From Burkholderia sp. 8Y (GTDB taxonomy: Bacteria > Pseudomonadota > Gammaproteobacteria > Burkholderiales > Burkholderiaceae), in the NCBI RefSeq assembly GCF_902506145.1, contig NZ_LR733520.1, positions 716,057 through 780,056 on the forward strand: a DNA stretch of 64,000 bases. Reading direction: 5' to 3'. Position numbers and translations under genes: made by a program. Below the pieces are notes generated by a model. That model was not told the DNA's origin, did not search any database, and saw only the letters and a list, made by a program, of their open reading frames with translations. Below, in pieces: positions 9,975 to 18,934 of the stretch (position 1 is its first letter; each line of letters opens with the position of its first letter).

Positions 9975-10436
9975 TCAATCGACTTCGGCGATTAGTTCGA
10001 TCTCGACGCACGCGCCAAGCGGAATCTGCGCGACGCCGAACGCCGAGCGCGCATGTTTGCCGGCATCGCCGAACACTTCCGCGATCAGTTCCGACGCGCC
10101 GTTGGTCACGACGTGCTGCTCGGTGAAATCGAACGTCGAGTTCACAAGGCTCATCACCTTGACGATGCGCTTCACGCGCGAAAGATCGCCCGTGTGCGCG
10201 TGCAGCGTCGCGATCAGGTCGATGGCGACATTGCGCGCGGCGGCCTTGCCTTCTTCCGTCGTGAGCGTGTCGCCGAGCTTGCCCGCGTACGGCTTGCCGT
10301 CCTTCTTCGCGATATGGCCCGACAGATACACCGTGTTGCCGCTTTGCGCGCTCATCACGTAAGCGGCGGCAGGCGCGCCCGCGCTCGGCAGCTCGATGCC
10401 CAGTTCCTTCAGCTTGTCATAAACGTTGGATGCCAT
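9975..10436 (-). CDS. RidA/YjgF family protein
   Basis: 153-residue member of the RidA superfamily. These small trimeric proteins often hydrolyse reactive enamine/imine intermediates released by PLP enzymes. It has the typical start (KLKELGIELP), VYLSGHIAKKDGKP and the closing GACVEIELIAEV strand. A good ribosome site (AGGAG) lies upstream of the ATG at 10436. The gene directly upstream on the same strand encodes a PLP-dependent aminotransferase, 48 nt away, so a partnership in clearing its reactive intermediates is a reasonable inference. The typical family Arg was not confirmed, so I do not claim deaminase activity. Confidence 0.85.
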   Translation of the reverse strand: MASNVYDKLKELGIELPSAGAPAAAYVMSAQSGNTVYLSGHIAKKDGKPYAGKLGDTLTTEEGKAAARNVAIDLIATLHAHTGDLSRVKRIVKVMSLVNSTFDFTEQHVVTNGASELIAEVFGDAGKHARSAFGVAQIPLGACVEIELIAEVD

Positions 10437-10484
10437 CGTTGCTCCTGAGAAAGAGTGGAGGGCGCGACGCGCCCGTGAATGCCG

Positions 10485-11681
10485 TCAGATGCTCGCGCGA
10501 ATCAGCGCGCCTAGCTTCGCGACGCCTTCGTCGATCGTCGCAGGCGGGACCGTGACGAACGAGAGGCGCATCGTATTGTGCTCGGCCTGGTTCGCGAAGA
10601 ACGGACCGCCCGGCACGAAGGCCACGTTCTGCGCGATCGACTGTTCCAGCAGCTTCATCGTGTCGATGTGCTTCGGCAGTTTCACCCACACGAACATGCC
10701 GCCTTCGGGCCGGTTCCATTCGACGCCCGCGGGCATGTGACGTTCCAGCGCGGCGAGCATGGCGGCGCACTGATCGCGATACAGCGCGCGGATGGTCGGC
10801 ACGTGCGTATCGAGAAAGCCGTTTTTCACGACTTCATACACGATGCGCTGCGTGAGGCTCGGCGTGTGCAGATCGGTGGCCTGCTTCGACTGCACGAGCT
10901 TGAAGTGCAACTCCTCGGGCGCGATGATGTAGCCCACGCGCAAGCCCGGCGCCAGCACCTTCGAGAACGAGCCGAGATGCACGATGTGATCGGGCGCCAT
11001 CGACAGCAGCGTCGGCAGCGGCGCGCCGGCGTAGTCGAGCGCGCCGTACGGATCGTCTTCGATCACGGGGAACGCGGCTTTCTGCGCGAACGCCGCGAGC
11101 GCCCGGCGGCGTGCCAGCGGCAGGCGTCGGCCGGTCGGATTCTGGAAGTTGGGTTGCGCGTACAGAAGGCGCGCGTTCGCGACGAGCGCAGCGTCAAGGC
11201 CCTCCGGAATCAGGCCGGACTCGTCGGTCGGCACCTGCACGTAGTTCGGCTCGAACAGCGAGAACGATTGCAGCGCGCCCAGATACGTCGGCGTTTCGAC
11301 GAGCACGCGGCTGCCCGGATCGATCAGCACCTTGCCGAGCAGATCGAGCGCCTGTTGCGAGCCGGTCGTGATGAGCACCTGCGTCGGGCGGATGGTCACG
11401 CCGTTCACCGAATAGCGCGCGGCCACCCATTCGCGCAGCGGCATGAAGCCTTCGGTCGCGCTGTACTGCAACGCCGCCGAGGGCTGATCGCGCAGAATGC
11501 GCTCCGACGCTTCGCGCATCTGCTCGACCGGAAACGTGGCCGGCGAGGGCAGGCCGCCCGCGAAGGAAATCACTTCGGGCCGCTCCGTCACCTTCAGGAT
11601 TTCGCGAATCGCCGAACTGGTGAGCTTGCGGGCGCGTTCGGAGAGTTGCCACGGCGTGGCACGGAGATCGGCTTGATTCAT
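10485..11681 (-). CDS. PLP-dependent aminotransferase, fold type I (AAT-I, LysN/2-aminoadipate type)
   Basis: 398-residue cytosolic aminotransferase. The N-terminus SSAIREILKVTERPEVISFAGGLP is typical of the multisubstrate/2-aminoadipate aminotransferase group related to MocR C-terminal domains. The PLP-binding Asp/Tyr lie in IEDDPYGALDY, the Schiff-base lysine in LGSFSKVLAPGLRVGY, and the Arg that holds the substrate carboxylate in the MRLSF segment near the end. Its natural substrate cannot be told from the sequence. It is in one minus-strand run with the RidA-like gene (48 nt downstream) and lies 85 nt downstream of an EamA exporter gene, a common set for amino-acid turnover and export. 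Confidence 0.88.
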   Translation of the reverse strand: MNQADLRATPWQLSERARKLTSSAIREILKVTERPEVISFAGGLPSPATFPVEQMREASERILRDQPSAALQYSATEGFMPLREWVAARYSVNGVTIRPTQVLITTGSQQALDLLGKVLIDPGSRVLVETPTYLGALQSFSLFEPNYVQVPTDESGLIPEGLDAALVANARLLYAQPNFQNPTGRRLPLARRRALAAFAQKAAFPVIEDDPYGALDYAGAPLPTLLSMAPDHIVHLGSFSKVLAPGLRVGYIIAPEELHFKLVQSKQATDLHTPSLTQRIVYEVVKNGFLDTHVPTIRALYRDQCAAMLAALERHMPAGVEWNRPEGGMFVWVKLPKHIDTMKLLEQSIAQNVAFVPGGPFFANQAEHNTMRLSFVTVPPATIDEGVAKLGALIRASI

Positions 11682-11766
11682 GAAATGCCTCGGTTGTCTC
11701 GGGGTTTGATTGTTGCGTTCGCGTGGGTAAGGGAGACGCGCAGACTGCGATTATCGCCCGCGTGCG

Positions 11767-12720
11767 TCATTTTGCGTGGCCGGGATGCGCGGCGACGGGC
11801 GCGGCCGCCGTTGCCGCGCTCTTGCCCGCGAGCGGCGCGGCGCGCACGGCGGTCTTGCGGCCGATCACGACGGTGACGATCACCGCAGCCGCGTAGAGCC
11901 ACGTCGATGCGCTCACGTGCTCGCCGAAAAAGAGCGCGGAAAGCGCCATCGTGAAGAAAATCTGCAGCAGTTGCACCTGTCCGACGCGAGCGATGCCGCC
12001 CATCGCGAGTCCGGCGTACCACGCGAAGAAGCCAATGAACTGCGAGAAGAGCGTCACGTAGCCGAACGCGAGCCACGTGCGCAGCGCGAGCGGTTCGGGG
12101 TGCGCGGCGTGATGCGCCCAAGCGAGCCAGCCGACCGGCAGCAGCAAAAACGGCGCGGAGAGCACGAGCGCCCAGCAGATGACCTGCCAGCCGCCCATTT
12201 GACGCGCGAGCCGCGCGCCTTCCGCGTAGCCGAGCGCGCCGATGCCGACCGCCACGAGCATCAGCAGATCGCCCGCCTGCAAGCCGCCGCCGCCCGCCTG
12301 CAACGCGAACGCGACGACGATCGCGCTGCCCGCGACCGCGCTCGCCCAGAACGCCTTCGACGGCCGTTCGTGCGAGAGCCACGCCGCGTAGATCGCGACG
12401 CACAGCGGCTGCAAGCCGTTGACCACCGCGCCGTGCGACGCGGGCACGGTTCTCATCGCCCAGGCGGAAAACACCGGAAACGCGATGATCACGCCCAGCG
12501 AGACGACCGCGAGGCTCTTGACCTGCGGCCACGTCGGGCGCTTCTCGCGCCGCCACGCGAGCAGGAGCGCCGCCGGGAGCGCCGCGACGAGGGCGCGCCC
12601 GAGGCCGTTCAGGAGCGGATGCACTTCCTGAACGACGATACGCGTCATCGGCAGCGTCAGGCTGAAGATGACGACGCCGATCAGGCCGAGCAGCATGCCT
12701 TCGGTTTCGCGGGTTTTCAT
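11767..12720 (-). CDS. DMT superfamily (EamA) transporter
   Basis: 317-residue inner-membrane protein with about ten hydrophobic helices arranged as two EamA repeats, ending in a short Ala/Lys-rich cytoplasmic tail. Members export amino acids or other metabolites; the ligand is not known here. The start MKTRETEGMLLGLIGVVIF places the first helix right after a short charged leader. The glyoxalase-like gene ends 18 nt upstream, and the aminotransferase starts 85 nt downstream, so these minus-strand genes may share a transcript. Confidence 0.88.
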   Translation of the reverse strand: MKTRETEGMLLGLIGVVIFSLTLPMTRIVVQEVHPLLNGLGRALVAALPAALLLAWRREKRPTWPQVKSLAVVSLGVIIAFPVFSAWAMRTVPASHGAVVNGLQPLCVAIYAAWLSHERPSKAFWASAVAGSAIVVAFALQAGGGGLQAGDLLMLVAVGIGALGYAEGARLARQMGGWQVICWALVLSAPFLLLPVGWLAWAHHAAHPEPLALRTWLAFGYVTLFSQFIGFFAWYAGLAMGGIARVGQVQLLQIFFTMALSALFFGEHVSASTWLYAAAVIVTVVIGRKTAVRAAPLAGKSAATAAAPVAAHPGHAK

Positions 12721-12738
12721 CGTGGGGCGTCTCCTTCG

Positions 12739-13590
12739 TTATCCGTCAGACGGTGTGTCGGGTGTATCGCGTGTTTCGCGGGAAAGCGGGAGTTCGGGCT
12801 GCGGCGCGTCTTCGTCCGTTTTGCGAGTCTTCGCGCGACGGCGCTTGTTCGACGCCTGCTGCGCTTCTTCCTGCGCGCGCCCCGCGGCATCCGACGATTC
12901 GGCGGTTTCGCCGAGCGTGACGACCGAGCCGTCCGGCAACTCGAATTCGGCGACGAGCACGGGCGCGCCGGCCGTTGCTTCGACGTGCATCAGATGCGCT
13001 GCGCCGAGCCATGCGAGCTGCTCCGCGACCGCTTCCGCGTTCGGGTGATAACCCGTCAGCGAGCGCAGCAGGATGCCGGTTTCCGGCAGCGCGCCGCTCG
13101 GATGGCGCGGCGTGTCCCACTGAATCAGCGAAGGCAGCACGCCGTCTCCGGCGGCTTGCCACGCGGGGAATGCGCCGTCGTCGGGAACGGTGAGGCCCCA
13201 CGTATTGCCGCCGCGCGACATTGCGACGACAGGCGCGATGCGCTCTGGATACTGCTCGCGCCAGCGCCCGAGCGACTTCGGCCGCTCGACGCGCGCGACC
13301 CAGTGCACGAACTGCGGACCGCCCGCTATGCGCGCCTGCATGGCCGGATCGTCGAGCGCGAAGAGGCGTGCGCGCGGCGCTTCGCGCGGCGGCGCGGCCG
13401 GATCGATGGCGATGACTTCAAGATACGCGCCGCCCCATAAATTAAGAAGCCGGTTGTGCGTGCCCATCAGCGCGTGCGCGCCGCCGGGCGCCGTCTCGAC
13501 GCCGAACTTCGCGGCGACGAACTGCGCGCCTTCTTCGAGCGTGCGCGCGGCGATCACGAGATGGTCGAGTTTCAGCGGATGAGCGGTCAT
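12739..13590 (-). CDS. VOC family protein with glyoxalase-like domain
   Basis: 283-residue protein that begins LDHLVIAARTLEEGAQFVAAKFGVE, the usual opening of the Glyoxalase-like (PF13468 type) VOC fold, and contains a second related half (about residues 130-230). The C-terminal 50 residues are polar and Lys/Arg-rich and probably disordered. VOC proteins are metal-dependent lyases, dioxygenases or binding proteins; nothing here fixes the reaction. I used the ATG at 13590 (MTAHPLKL); a longer start at 13626 is possible. It is divergent from the MocR regulator gene and leads the minus-strand run with the EamA exporter. Confidence 0.8.
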   Translation of the reverse strand: MTAHPLKLDHLVIAARTLEEGAQFVAAKFGVETAPGGAHALMGTHNRLLNLWGGAYLEVIAIDPAAPPREAPRARLFALDDPAMQARIAGGPQFVHWVARVERPKSLGRWREQYPERIAPVVAMSRGGNTWGLTVPDDGAFPAWQAAGDGVLPSLIQWDTPRHPSGALPETGILLRSLTGYHPNAEAVAEQLAWLGAAHLMHVEATAGAPVLVAEFELPDGSVVTLGETAESSDAAGRAQEEAQQASNKRRRAKTRKTDEDAPQPELPLSRETRDTPDTPSDG

Positions 13591-13700
13591 GGCTTGCGTG
13601 AGGCGGTAATCGGGGGCCGATAGCATAACCGCTGATACTGGCCTGTCGGGCCTCCGTACCGGTCGCCGGAAAGGAAAATGTAGCGGTAATCACCAGAACA

Positions 13701-13740
13701 GTAACGGTACAATCGGCCTGATCCCATTCGGTACAGTTTC
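13701..13740. promoter_or_regulatory. Direct repeats, possible MocR operator
   Basis: Two direct copies of CGGTACA at 13705-13711 and 13729-13735, 24 nt apart, lie just upstream of the MocR-type gene and between divergent genes. A related GTACCGG sits at 13656-13662. MocR regulators often bind direct repeats in their own promoters, so this is a candidate operator. It is inferred from position and sequence only. Confidence 0.4.
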
Positions 13741-13763
13741 GCCGATTTGTCCGCGAGGTCCGC

Positions 13764-15212
13764 ATGTCCGTTCCGCTCGACCAGATTCCCGCCCCGCACG
13801 ACGCGCAGCAACTGACGCTCGTCGACCAGCTCGTGCAGTGGGGCCGACGCCGCATCGACGAGCGCGTGTTCCGGCCCGGCATGCGCATGCCGTCGATCCG
13901 CAAGCTCGCGATCGACAAGGGCGTGTCGCGCTTCACGGTGGTCGAAGCGTACGAGCGGCTCGTCGCGCACGGCTATCTGGATTCGCGGCGCGGCTCGGGC
14001 TTCTACGTGCGCGATCGCATCACGCCGTCGTCGCCGGGCGCGCTCGCCGCGTCGCAGCGCGAGCCGGTGCAGAGCACGATCGACGTCGTCTGGCTCTTGC
14101 GCAACATGCTGCACACTGCGAGCCCCGAGAAAGGGCCGGGCCTCGGCTATCTGCCCTCGCGCTGGCTCGACGGCGAACTGATTACCAACGCGCTGCGCTC
14201 CATGAGCCGTCTTGCCGGCGCGCAAATGCTCGGCCTCGGCACGCCGCAGGGTTTTCTGCCGCTGCGCCAGCAATTGCAGACGCGGCTCGCGGAACTGGAG
14301 ATCGGCGCGTCCGAACAGCAGATCGTGCTGACATCGGGCATCACGCAGGCCATCGACCTGATCGCGCGAATCTATGTGAAGCCGGGCGATGCGGTGATCG
14401 TCGGCGATCCCGCGTGGTTCCAGATGTTCGGCCGCTTCGCGTCGCAGGGCGCGCGGCTCGTCGGCATGCCGTACACGCCCGACGGTCCCGATCTCGACGC
14501 GCTTGAAACGCTCGTCGCGACGTGGCGGCCGAAGATGCTCATCGTCAATTCGGTGCTGCACAATCCGACCGGCACGTCGCTCACGGCGGCGCAGGCGTTT
14601 CGCATTCTTCAGCTGGCGCAAGAGTACGACTTCATCGTCGTCGAGGACGACGTGTACGGCGATCTCTGCCCGACGGGATTCGCCGCCACGCGCCTCGCAT
14701 CGCTCGATCAACTGAAGCGCGTGATCTTTCTCGGCAGCTTCTCGAAGACGCTCGCCGCGAATCTGCGCGTGGGTTACGTGGCGGCGTCGGTCGACGTGGC
14801 CAAGGCGCTCGCCGACCAGAAGATGCTCGTCGGCATGACGAGTCCGGAACTGAACGAGCGCGTCGTCTACAAGGTGCTGACCGAAGGTCATTACCGGCGG
14901 CACGTCGAGCGGCTGCGCGCGCGGCTGGATGCCGTGCGCGACAAGACCGCGCGCATGCTGCAAAGCACCGGCCTTCGCCTCTTCACGACGCCCGACGCGG
15001 GCATGTTCCTGTGGGCGGACGCGGGCGTCGATTCGGACGGCCTCGCGGCGGCGGGTCACGAAGCCGGATTTCTGCTGACGCCCGGCAGCCTCTTTTCTCC
15101 GCAGCAGTCGCCGACGACCTGGATGCGCTTCAACGTCGCCAATTGCGGCGATCCGGCGCTGCCCGCGCTCATCGCGGGGCATCTGGAGAAGGTCGCGCGG
15201 CGCGGCATCTAG
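13764..15212 (+). CDS. MocR-type transcriptional regulator (GntR HTH fused to aminotransferase-like domain)
   Basis: 482 residues. An N-terminal GntR winged helix (about 12-85, with RMPSIRKLAIDKGVSRFTVVEAYERL and the DSRRGSGFYV wing) is followed by a fold-type I aminotransferase domain (about 110-475) holding a PLP-lysine site LGSFSKTLAANLRVGY. This is the architecture of MocR/PdxR/GabR regulators, which sense PLP or PLP adducts of amines and usually control a neighbouring gene. The divergent VOC-EamA-aminotransferase run is the obvious candidate target. Direct CGGTACA repeats lie in the shared upstream region. The start ATG follows a GAGGTC segment. The gene ends in a 4-nt tail-to-tail overlap with the next minus-strand gene. 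Confidence 0.9.
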   Translation: MSVPLDQIPAPHDAQQLTLVDQLVQWGRRRIDERVFRPGMRMPSIRKLAIDKGVSRFTVVEAYERLVAHGYLDSRRGSGFYVRDRITPSSPGALAASQREPVQSTIDVVWLLRNMLHTASPEKGPGLGYLPSRWLDGELITNALRSMSRLAGAQMLGLGTPQGFLPLRQQLQTRLAELEIGASEQQIVLTSGITQAIDLIARIYVKPGDAVIVGDPAWFQMFGRFASQGARLVGMPYTPDGPDLDALETLVATWRPKMLIVNSVLHNPTGTSLTAAQAFRILQLAQEYDFIVVEDDVYGDLCPTGFAATRLASLDQLKRVIFLGSFSKTLAANLRVGYVAASVDVAKALADQKMLVGMTSPELNERVVYKVLTEGHYRRHVERLRARLDAVRDKTARMLQSTGLRLFTTPDAGMFLWADAGVDSDGLAAAGHEAGFLLTPGSLFSPQQSPTTWMRFNVANCGDPALPALIAGHLEKVARRGI

Positions 15213-15766
15213 CGGGCGCGGCCGCCGGGCAAATGGCGGCGCGCGGCGGGCGCCTCGATGAAATCCGCGAGCACGGCTTCGTAGCGCGCGAGAGCATCGG
15301 GCGCGTGGCGGTAGCGGTGTTCGTAGAGCGCGCCGGGGGCGTCGCAGAACTTGAGCGCGAAGTAGTCCGCGAGCAGATTGCCTTGCGCTTCCATGTTGTA
15401 GCCGGACAGGCGCTTCCCGGCGCCGAGCGTGTAGCCATAGCCGAGCCCGATGCGAATGGCGCCGCGCACGCGCACCCAATAGCCGAGCTGAAATTGCCAG
15501 ACGTGCGTCATCTCGTGGATGAACCACATGCGATCGCCGATGCCGCCGGCCGAGAAGTCGTCGCGATGGCAGGCGCGCGGAAAATAGAGGCTGCCGTTCG
15601 GCGCCATCGCGGTATGCGGCGGCTGCAAACCGAAGGGCAAGTACGCTCGCGCGTGGACGCGGACCGTCGAATAGTCGATGGCATCGCGGAAAACGAGGCG
15701 CGCCATCGCGATTTCGCCGGGCGTGAGCGGGCGGGAGCGGCGATGAAGCGTGTACGGCGAGCGCAT
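15209..15766 (-). CDS. Small vgr-related protein with HExxH motif
   Basis: 185-residue protein of a family usually labelled vgr-related or Rhs-related in Burkholderia genomes. It contains LTPGEIAMARLVFRDAIDY near the start, MAPNGSLYFP in the middle and WFIHEMTHVWQ around residues 82-92, an HExxH zinc-protease-like motif. A possible third ligand was not identified with confidence. No T6SS or Rhs gene is in the window, so the label says nothing about secretion. There is no signal peptide. It is convergent with the MocR gene (stop codons overlap over 15209-15212) and divergent from htpG. The start at 15766 is the longest ATG; a later start at MARLVF is possible. Confidence 0.7.
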   Translation of the reverse strand: MRSPYTLHRRSRPLTPGEIAMARLVFRDAIDYSTVRVHARAYLPFGLQPPHTAMAPNGSLYFPRACHRDDFSAGGIGDRMWFIHEMTHVWQFQLGYWVRVRGAIRIGLGYGYTLGAGKRLSGYNMEAQGNLLADYFALKFCDAPGALYEHRYRHAPDALARYEAVLADFIEAPAARRHLPGGRAR

Positions 15767-15825
15767 GTCGTGCGGCGATTGTGGAAAGGGCGGACGCGCA
15801 TCTTAGCGAAAGCCACGCTCGCGCT

Positions 15826-15853
15826 CTTGAAATCGCGCGGGCTGGCCTCATAT
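15826..15853 (+). promoter_or_regulatory. Sigma-32 (heat shock) promoter of htpG
   Basis: CTTGAAA at 15826-15832, a 13-nt spacer, then CCTCATAT at 15846-15853, matching the RpoH consensus CTTGAAA-N11-16-CCCCATNT at all but one defined position. It lies about 90 nt before the htpG ATG, in the correct orientation. Heat-shock control of htpG is established in other proteobacteria, which supports the assignment. Confidence 0.8.
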
Positions 15854-15942
15854 CGGACGAATTCGCCGGGCGGAGCGTGAAAAGCGTCCGCATCGCCCGG
15901 CGGCCCGACAGCACCTGACGACATCAACCAGAGGACCCGACC

Positions 15943-17847
15943 ATGGCGCAAGAAACCATGAGCTTTCAGGCGGAAGTGAAGCAGCTTCTGCACCTGATGA
16001 TCCATTCCCTGTACAGCAACAAGGAAATCTTCCTGCGCGAGCTGATCTCGAACGCATCGGACGCCGCGGACAAGCTGCGCTTCGAAGGCATCGAAAACAG
16101 CGCGCTGTACGAGAACGATCCCGATCTGCGCATCCGCATTTCGTTCGATAAGGCCGCCCGCACCGTCACCATCGACGACAACGGCATCGGCATGAGCCGC
16201 GACGAAGCCATTTCGCATCTCGGCACCATCGCGCGGTCCGGCACGAAGGAGTTCTTCTCCAAGCTCTCCGGCGACCAGCAGAAGGACGCCGCGCTCATCG
16301 GCCAGTTCGGCGTGGGCTTCTATTCGGGCTTCATCGTCGCGGACAAGATCACGGTCGAAACGCGCCGCGCCGGTCTGCCGGCGAGCCAGGGCGTGCGCTG
16401 GACGAGCGCGGGCGAGGGCGATTTCGAAGTCGAGGACATCGAGCGCGCGCAACGCGGCACCACCATCACGCTGCATCTGCGCCCGGACGAGGACGATCTG
16501 CTGTCGTCGCATCGCCTGAAGTCGATCATCCAGAAATACTCGGATCACGTCGCGCTGCCCATCCTGATGAAGAAGGAAGAGTGGGACGCCGAGAAGAGCG
16601 AGATGGTGCTGAAGGACGAGGACGAGACCGTCAATCAGGCGAGCGCGCTTTGGACGCGTCCGAAGAGCGAGATCACCGACGAGCAGTACAAGCAGTTCTA
16701 CCAGCACATTTCGCACGATCACGACGAACCGCTCGCGTGGACGCACAACCGCGTCGAAGGCCGCAGCGAATACACGCAACTGCTGTATGTGCCGAAGCAC
16801 GCGCCGTTCGATCTGTGGAACCGCGAGCATCGCGGCGGGCTCAAGCTCTACGTGAAGCGCGTGTTCATCATGGACGACGCCGAGCAGCTGCTGCCCGCGT
16901 ATCTGCGCTTCGTGAAGGGCGTGGTCGATTCGGCGGACCTGCCGCTCAACGTCTCGCGCGAAATCCTGCAGGAAAGCCGCGACGTGAAGGCGATCCGCGA
17001 AGGCGTGACCAAGCGCGTGCTCTCGGTGCTCGAAGAACTGGCGACGTCCTCGGCCGAAGCGACCGAAGACGCCGGAAAGGAGAAGTACGCGACCTTCTGG
17101 CGCGAATTCGGTCAGGTCCTGAAGGAAGGCATCGGCGAGGATTTCGGCAACCGCGAGCGCATCGCGAAGCTCGTGCGCTTTGCATCGACGCATAACGACA
17201 GCGACGAGCAGAACGTCTCGCTCGCCGATTACGTCGCGCGCATGAAGCCCGAGCAGACGAAGATCTACTACGTGACCGCGGACAACTGGCAGGCCGCGAA
17301 GAACAGCCCGCATCTCGAAGTCTTCCGCAAGAAGGGCGTCGAAGTGCTGCTGCTGACGGATCGCGTCGACGAGTGGATGCTGTCGTTCCTGAACGAATTC
17401 GACGGCAAGCCGCTTGCGAGCGTGGCGCGCGGCGACCTCGATCTCGGCGCGCTCAACGACGAGGAAAAGCAGCAGCAGGAGAAAGTCGGCGAGGAAATGA
17501 AGCCGCTCGTCGAGAAGATGAAGGAGGCGCTCGAAGGCAAGGCGAAGGACGTGCGTCTCACGTTCCGCCTGACCGATTCGCCGAGCTGCCTCGTCGCGGA
17601 CGAAGGCGACATGAGCGGCTATTTGCAGCGCATGCTGAAGGCGGCCGGGCAAAAGGCGCCGCAAGCGGAGCCGATTCTCGAAGTGAACCCGGAGCATCCG
17701 CTCGTGAAGGCGCTCAATGCCGATAACGCGAATTTCACGGACTGGTGCCATCTGCTGTTCGATCAGGCGCTGCTGGCCGAAGGCGGCATGCTGGAAGATC
17801 CGGCGAGCTTCGTGAAGCGGACGAATGCGCTGTTGCTGGCGCATTAA
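15943..17847 (+). CDS. htpG: Molecular chaperone HtpG (Hsp90 family)
   Basis: 634-residue cytosolic Hsp90. The N-terminal GHKL ATPase domain shows [29 protein letters not shown] and the glycine lid [11 protein letters not shown] (about residue 120). The middle domain includes [11 protein letters not shown], and the C-terminal dimerisation domain runs from about residue 510. There is no MEEVD tail, as expected in bacteria. HtpG works with DnaK in folding and remodelling client proteins. The start ATG has an AGAGGA ribosome site, and a sigma-32 promoter lies about 90 nt upstream, so heat induction is expected. A strong bidirectional hairpin closes the gene. Confidence 0.97.
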   Translation: MAQETMSFQAEVKQLLHLMIHSLYSNKEIFLRELISNASDAADKLRFEGIENSALYENDPDLRIRISFDKAARTVTIDDNGIGMSRDEAISHLGTIARSGTKEFFSKLSGDQQKDAALIGQFGVGFYSGFIVADKITVETRRAGLPASQGVRWTSAGEGDFEVEDIERAQRGTTITLHLRPDEDDLLSSHRLKSIIQKYSDHVALPILMKKEEWDAEKSEMVLKDEDETVNQASALWTRPKSEITDEQYKQFYQHISHDHDEPLAWTHNRVEGRSEYTQLLYVPKHAPFDLWNREHRGGLKLYVKRVFIMDDAEQLLPAYLRFVKGVVDSADLPLNVSREILQESRDVKAIREGVTKRVLSVLEELATSSAEATEDAGKEKYATFWREFGQVLKEGIGEDFGNRERIAKLVRFASTHNDSDEQNVSLADYVARMKPEQTKIYYVTADNWQAAKNSPHLEVFRKKGVEVLLLTDRVDEWMLSFLNEFDGKPLASVARGDLDLGALNDEEKQQQEKVGEEMKPLVEKMKEALEGKAKDVRLTFRLTDSPSCLVADEGDMSGYLQRMLKAAGQKAPQAEPILEVNPEHPLVKALNADNANFTDWCHLLFDQALLAEGGMLEDPASFVKRTNALLLAH

Positions 17848-17867
17848 GCCGCGCTGAAACACGCAAG

Positions 17868-17906
17868 AAAAACGTGCTGCCGGGCGAACCGGCAGCACGT
17901 TTTTTA
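17868..17906. terminator. Bidirectional Rho-independent terminator between htpG and the 85-aa protein gene
   Basis: A 16-bp perfect stem (17868-17883 with 17889-17904) and 5-nt loop, flanked by A-run on the left and T-run on the right, so it can end both the htpG transcript and the convergent small gene. The stop of the minus-strand gene lies within the right arm. Confidence 0.9.
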
Positions 17907-18161
17907 TTTGGGCTTGCGATCCTTGGTCGACTGCGCGAGCACGGAAGCGGCAAGCGTTTTCGTCTCGCGCGAATACTTCGGGCTGTGCAGCACTTCGCTC
18001 GCTTTGTGCTCCATCCGGGCGCCGGTCTGCTTCGGAGAGTGCGATTGCGCGAGCGCGGACCCGGCCAGTTCCTTCGCGATGGCCGAAGCCTTCGGATCGT
18101 GCAGTTTCACGGCGGCGAGATGCGCGACTTTCGGCGACGTTTGCTTCGTGTTGTTCGTCAT
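17904..18161 (-). CDS. Small hydrophilic two-repeat protein, unknown function
   Basis: 85-residue basic, hydrophilic protein without signal peptide or membrane segment. It contains two related blocks: about residues 14-42, with HDPKASAIAKELAGSALAQ, and about 53-78, with HSPKYSRETKTLAASVLAQ. The shared pattern is (H)xPKxSxxxKxLAxSxLAQ. Family members appear to be common as hypothetical proteins in Burkholderiaceae, but I know of no function. It converges on htpG and shares its terminator. The start ATG at 18161 follows AGGACATCATA on the minus strand, with AGGAC as ribosome site. Confidence 0.75.
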   Translation of the reverse strand: MTNNTKQTSPKVAHLAAVKLHDPKASAIAKELAGSALAQSHSPKQTGARMEHKASEVLHSPKYSRETKTLAASVLAQSTKDRKPK

Positions 18162-18280
18162 TATGATGTCCTCAATGTTTGCCCGGATGCCGGCGCTCGA
18201 CGGCGCGCCGGTGGCATAGTCTTGCGCGCCCGCGCCGCGCGCACCATACGATTCATCCTAACCATGAGGCCGGTTTTATA

Positions 18281-18934
18281 ATGGCCGCCATGCCGATTCC
18301 GAACGATCCCGTCGATGCCCAGTGGCGCATCGCGCCGCATCCCGTTTGCAGTGACGATCAGAAAGACTGGCTCGCGCGCGGCGGCTCGTTGACGGCTCAC
18401 CTGCGCACGCTCGGCGCCGTGACGGTGCAAGTCACGCGCGAAGCCGTCGATATGCCGTGGCGCGACGAATGGCGCGCGCTCGGCGTGACGCCGCGCACGC
18501 CCGTCTGGACGCGCGAAGTCGCGCTGAAGGTGGACGGCGTGCCGTTCGTCGCCGCGCATAGCATCGTCGCGCTGTCGCACAGCACAGGCGTGTGGCAGTC
18601 GATGCGGCGTTTGCGCACGCGACCGCTCGCGGAGCTTCTGTACAGCGACAGCAGCGTGTCGCGTTCGATGCTCGCGAGCCGCGTGCTGACGGCGCGGCAT
18701 CCGTTGTATCGGCTGGCGGCGAAGCAGGCGGACGCGAGTCACGCGCTCGTCGCGAGGCGGTCCGTGTTCCTGCGCCACGGCGCACCGCTGATGGTCACCG
18801 AATGTCTGCTCGATGCGCTATGGCGCACGCTCGCATCGCGCCACGCGCCGCATGCGGTGCATCGTGACCATGCGCGGGCTTACGCGCATCTGAGTTCGCA
18901 TGCGAAGCGCGTCGTGCAAGGCGAAGCGCGATGA
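18281..18934 (+). CDS. ubiC: Chorismate--pyruvate lyase
   Basis: Converts chorismate to 4-hydroxybenzoate plus pyruvate, the first committed step of ubiquinone synthesis, in the cytosol. The protein has the UbiC landmarks: [41 protein letters not shown], a central PLAELLYSD segment and the C-terminal [11 protein letters not shown], whose Glu matches the active-site acid. 217 residues from the ATG at 18281, slightly longer than the E. coli enzyme; the ATG at 18290 is an alternative. Longer in-frame starts cross what looks like the promoter region. Its stop overlaps the start of the next gene (ATGA), so translation is probably coupled. Confidence 0.9.
   Translation: MAAMPIPNDPVDAQWRIAPHPVCSDDQKDWLARGGSLTAHLRTLGAVTVQVTREAVDMPWRDEWRALGVTPRTPVWTREVALKVDGVPFVAAHSIVALSHSTGVWQSMRRLRTRPLAELLYSDSSVSRSMLASRVLTARHPLYRLAAKQADASHALVARRSVFLRHGAPLMVTECLLDALWRTLASRHAPHAVHRDHARAYAHLSSHAKRVVQGEAR

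Noticed and set aside
15209..15766. Type VI secretion locus
   Set aside because: Only the family label of one small protein points to it; no tss, hcp or vgrG gene is present in the window.
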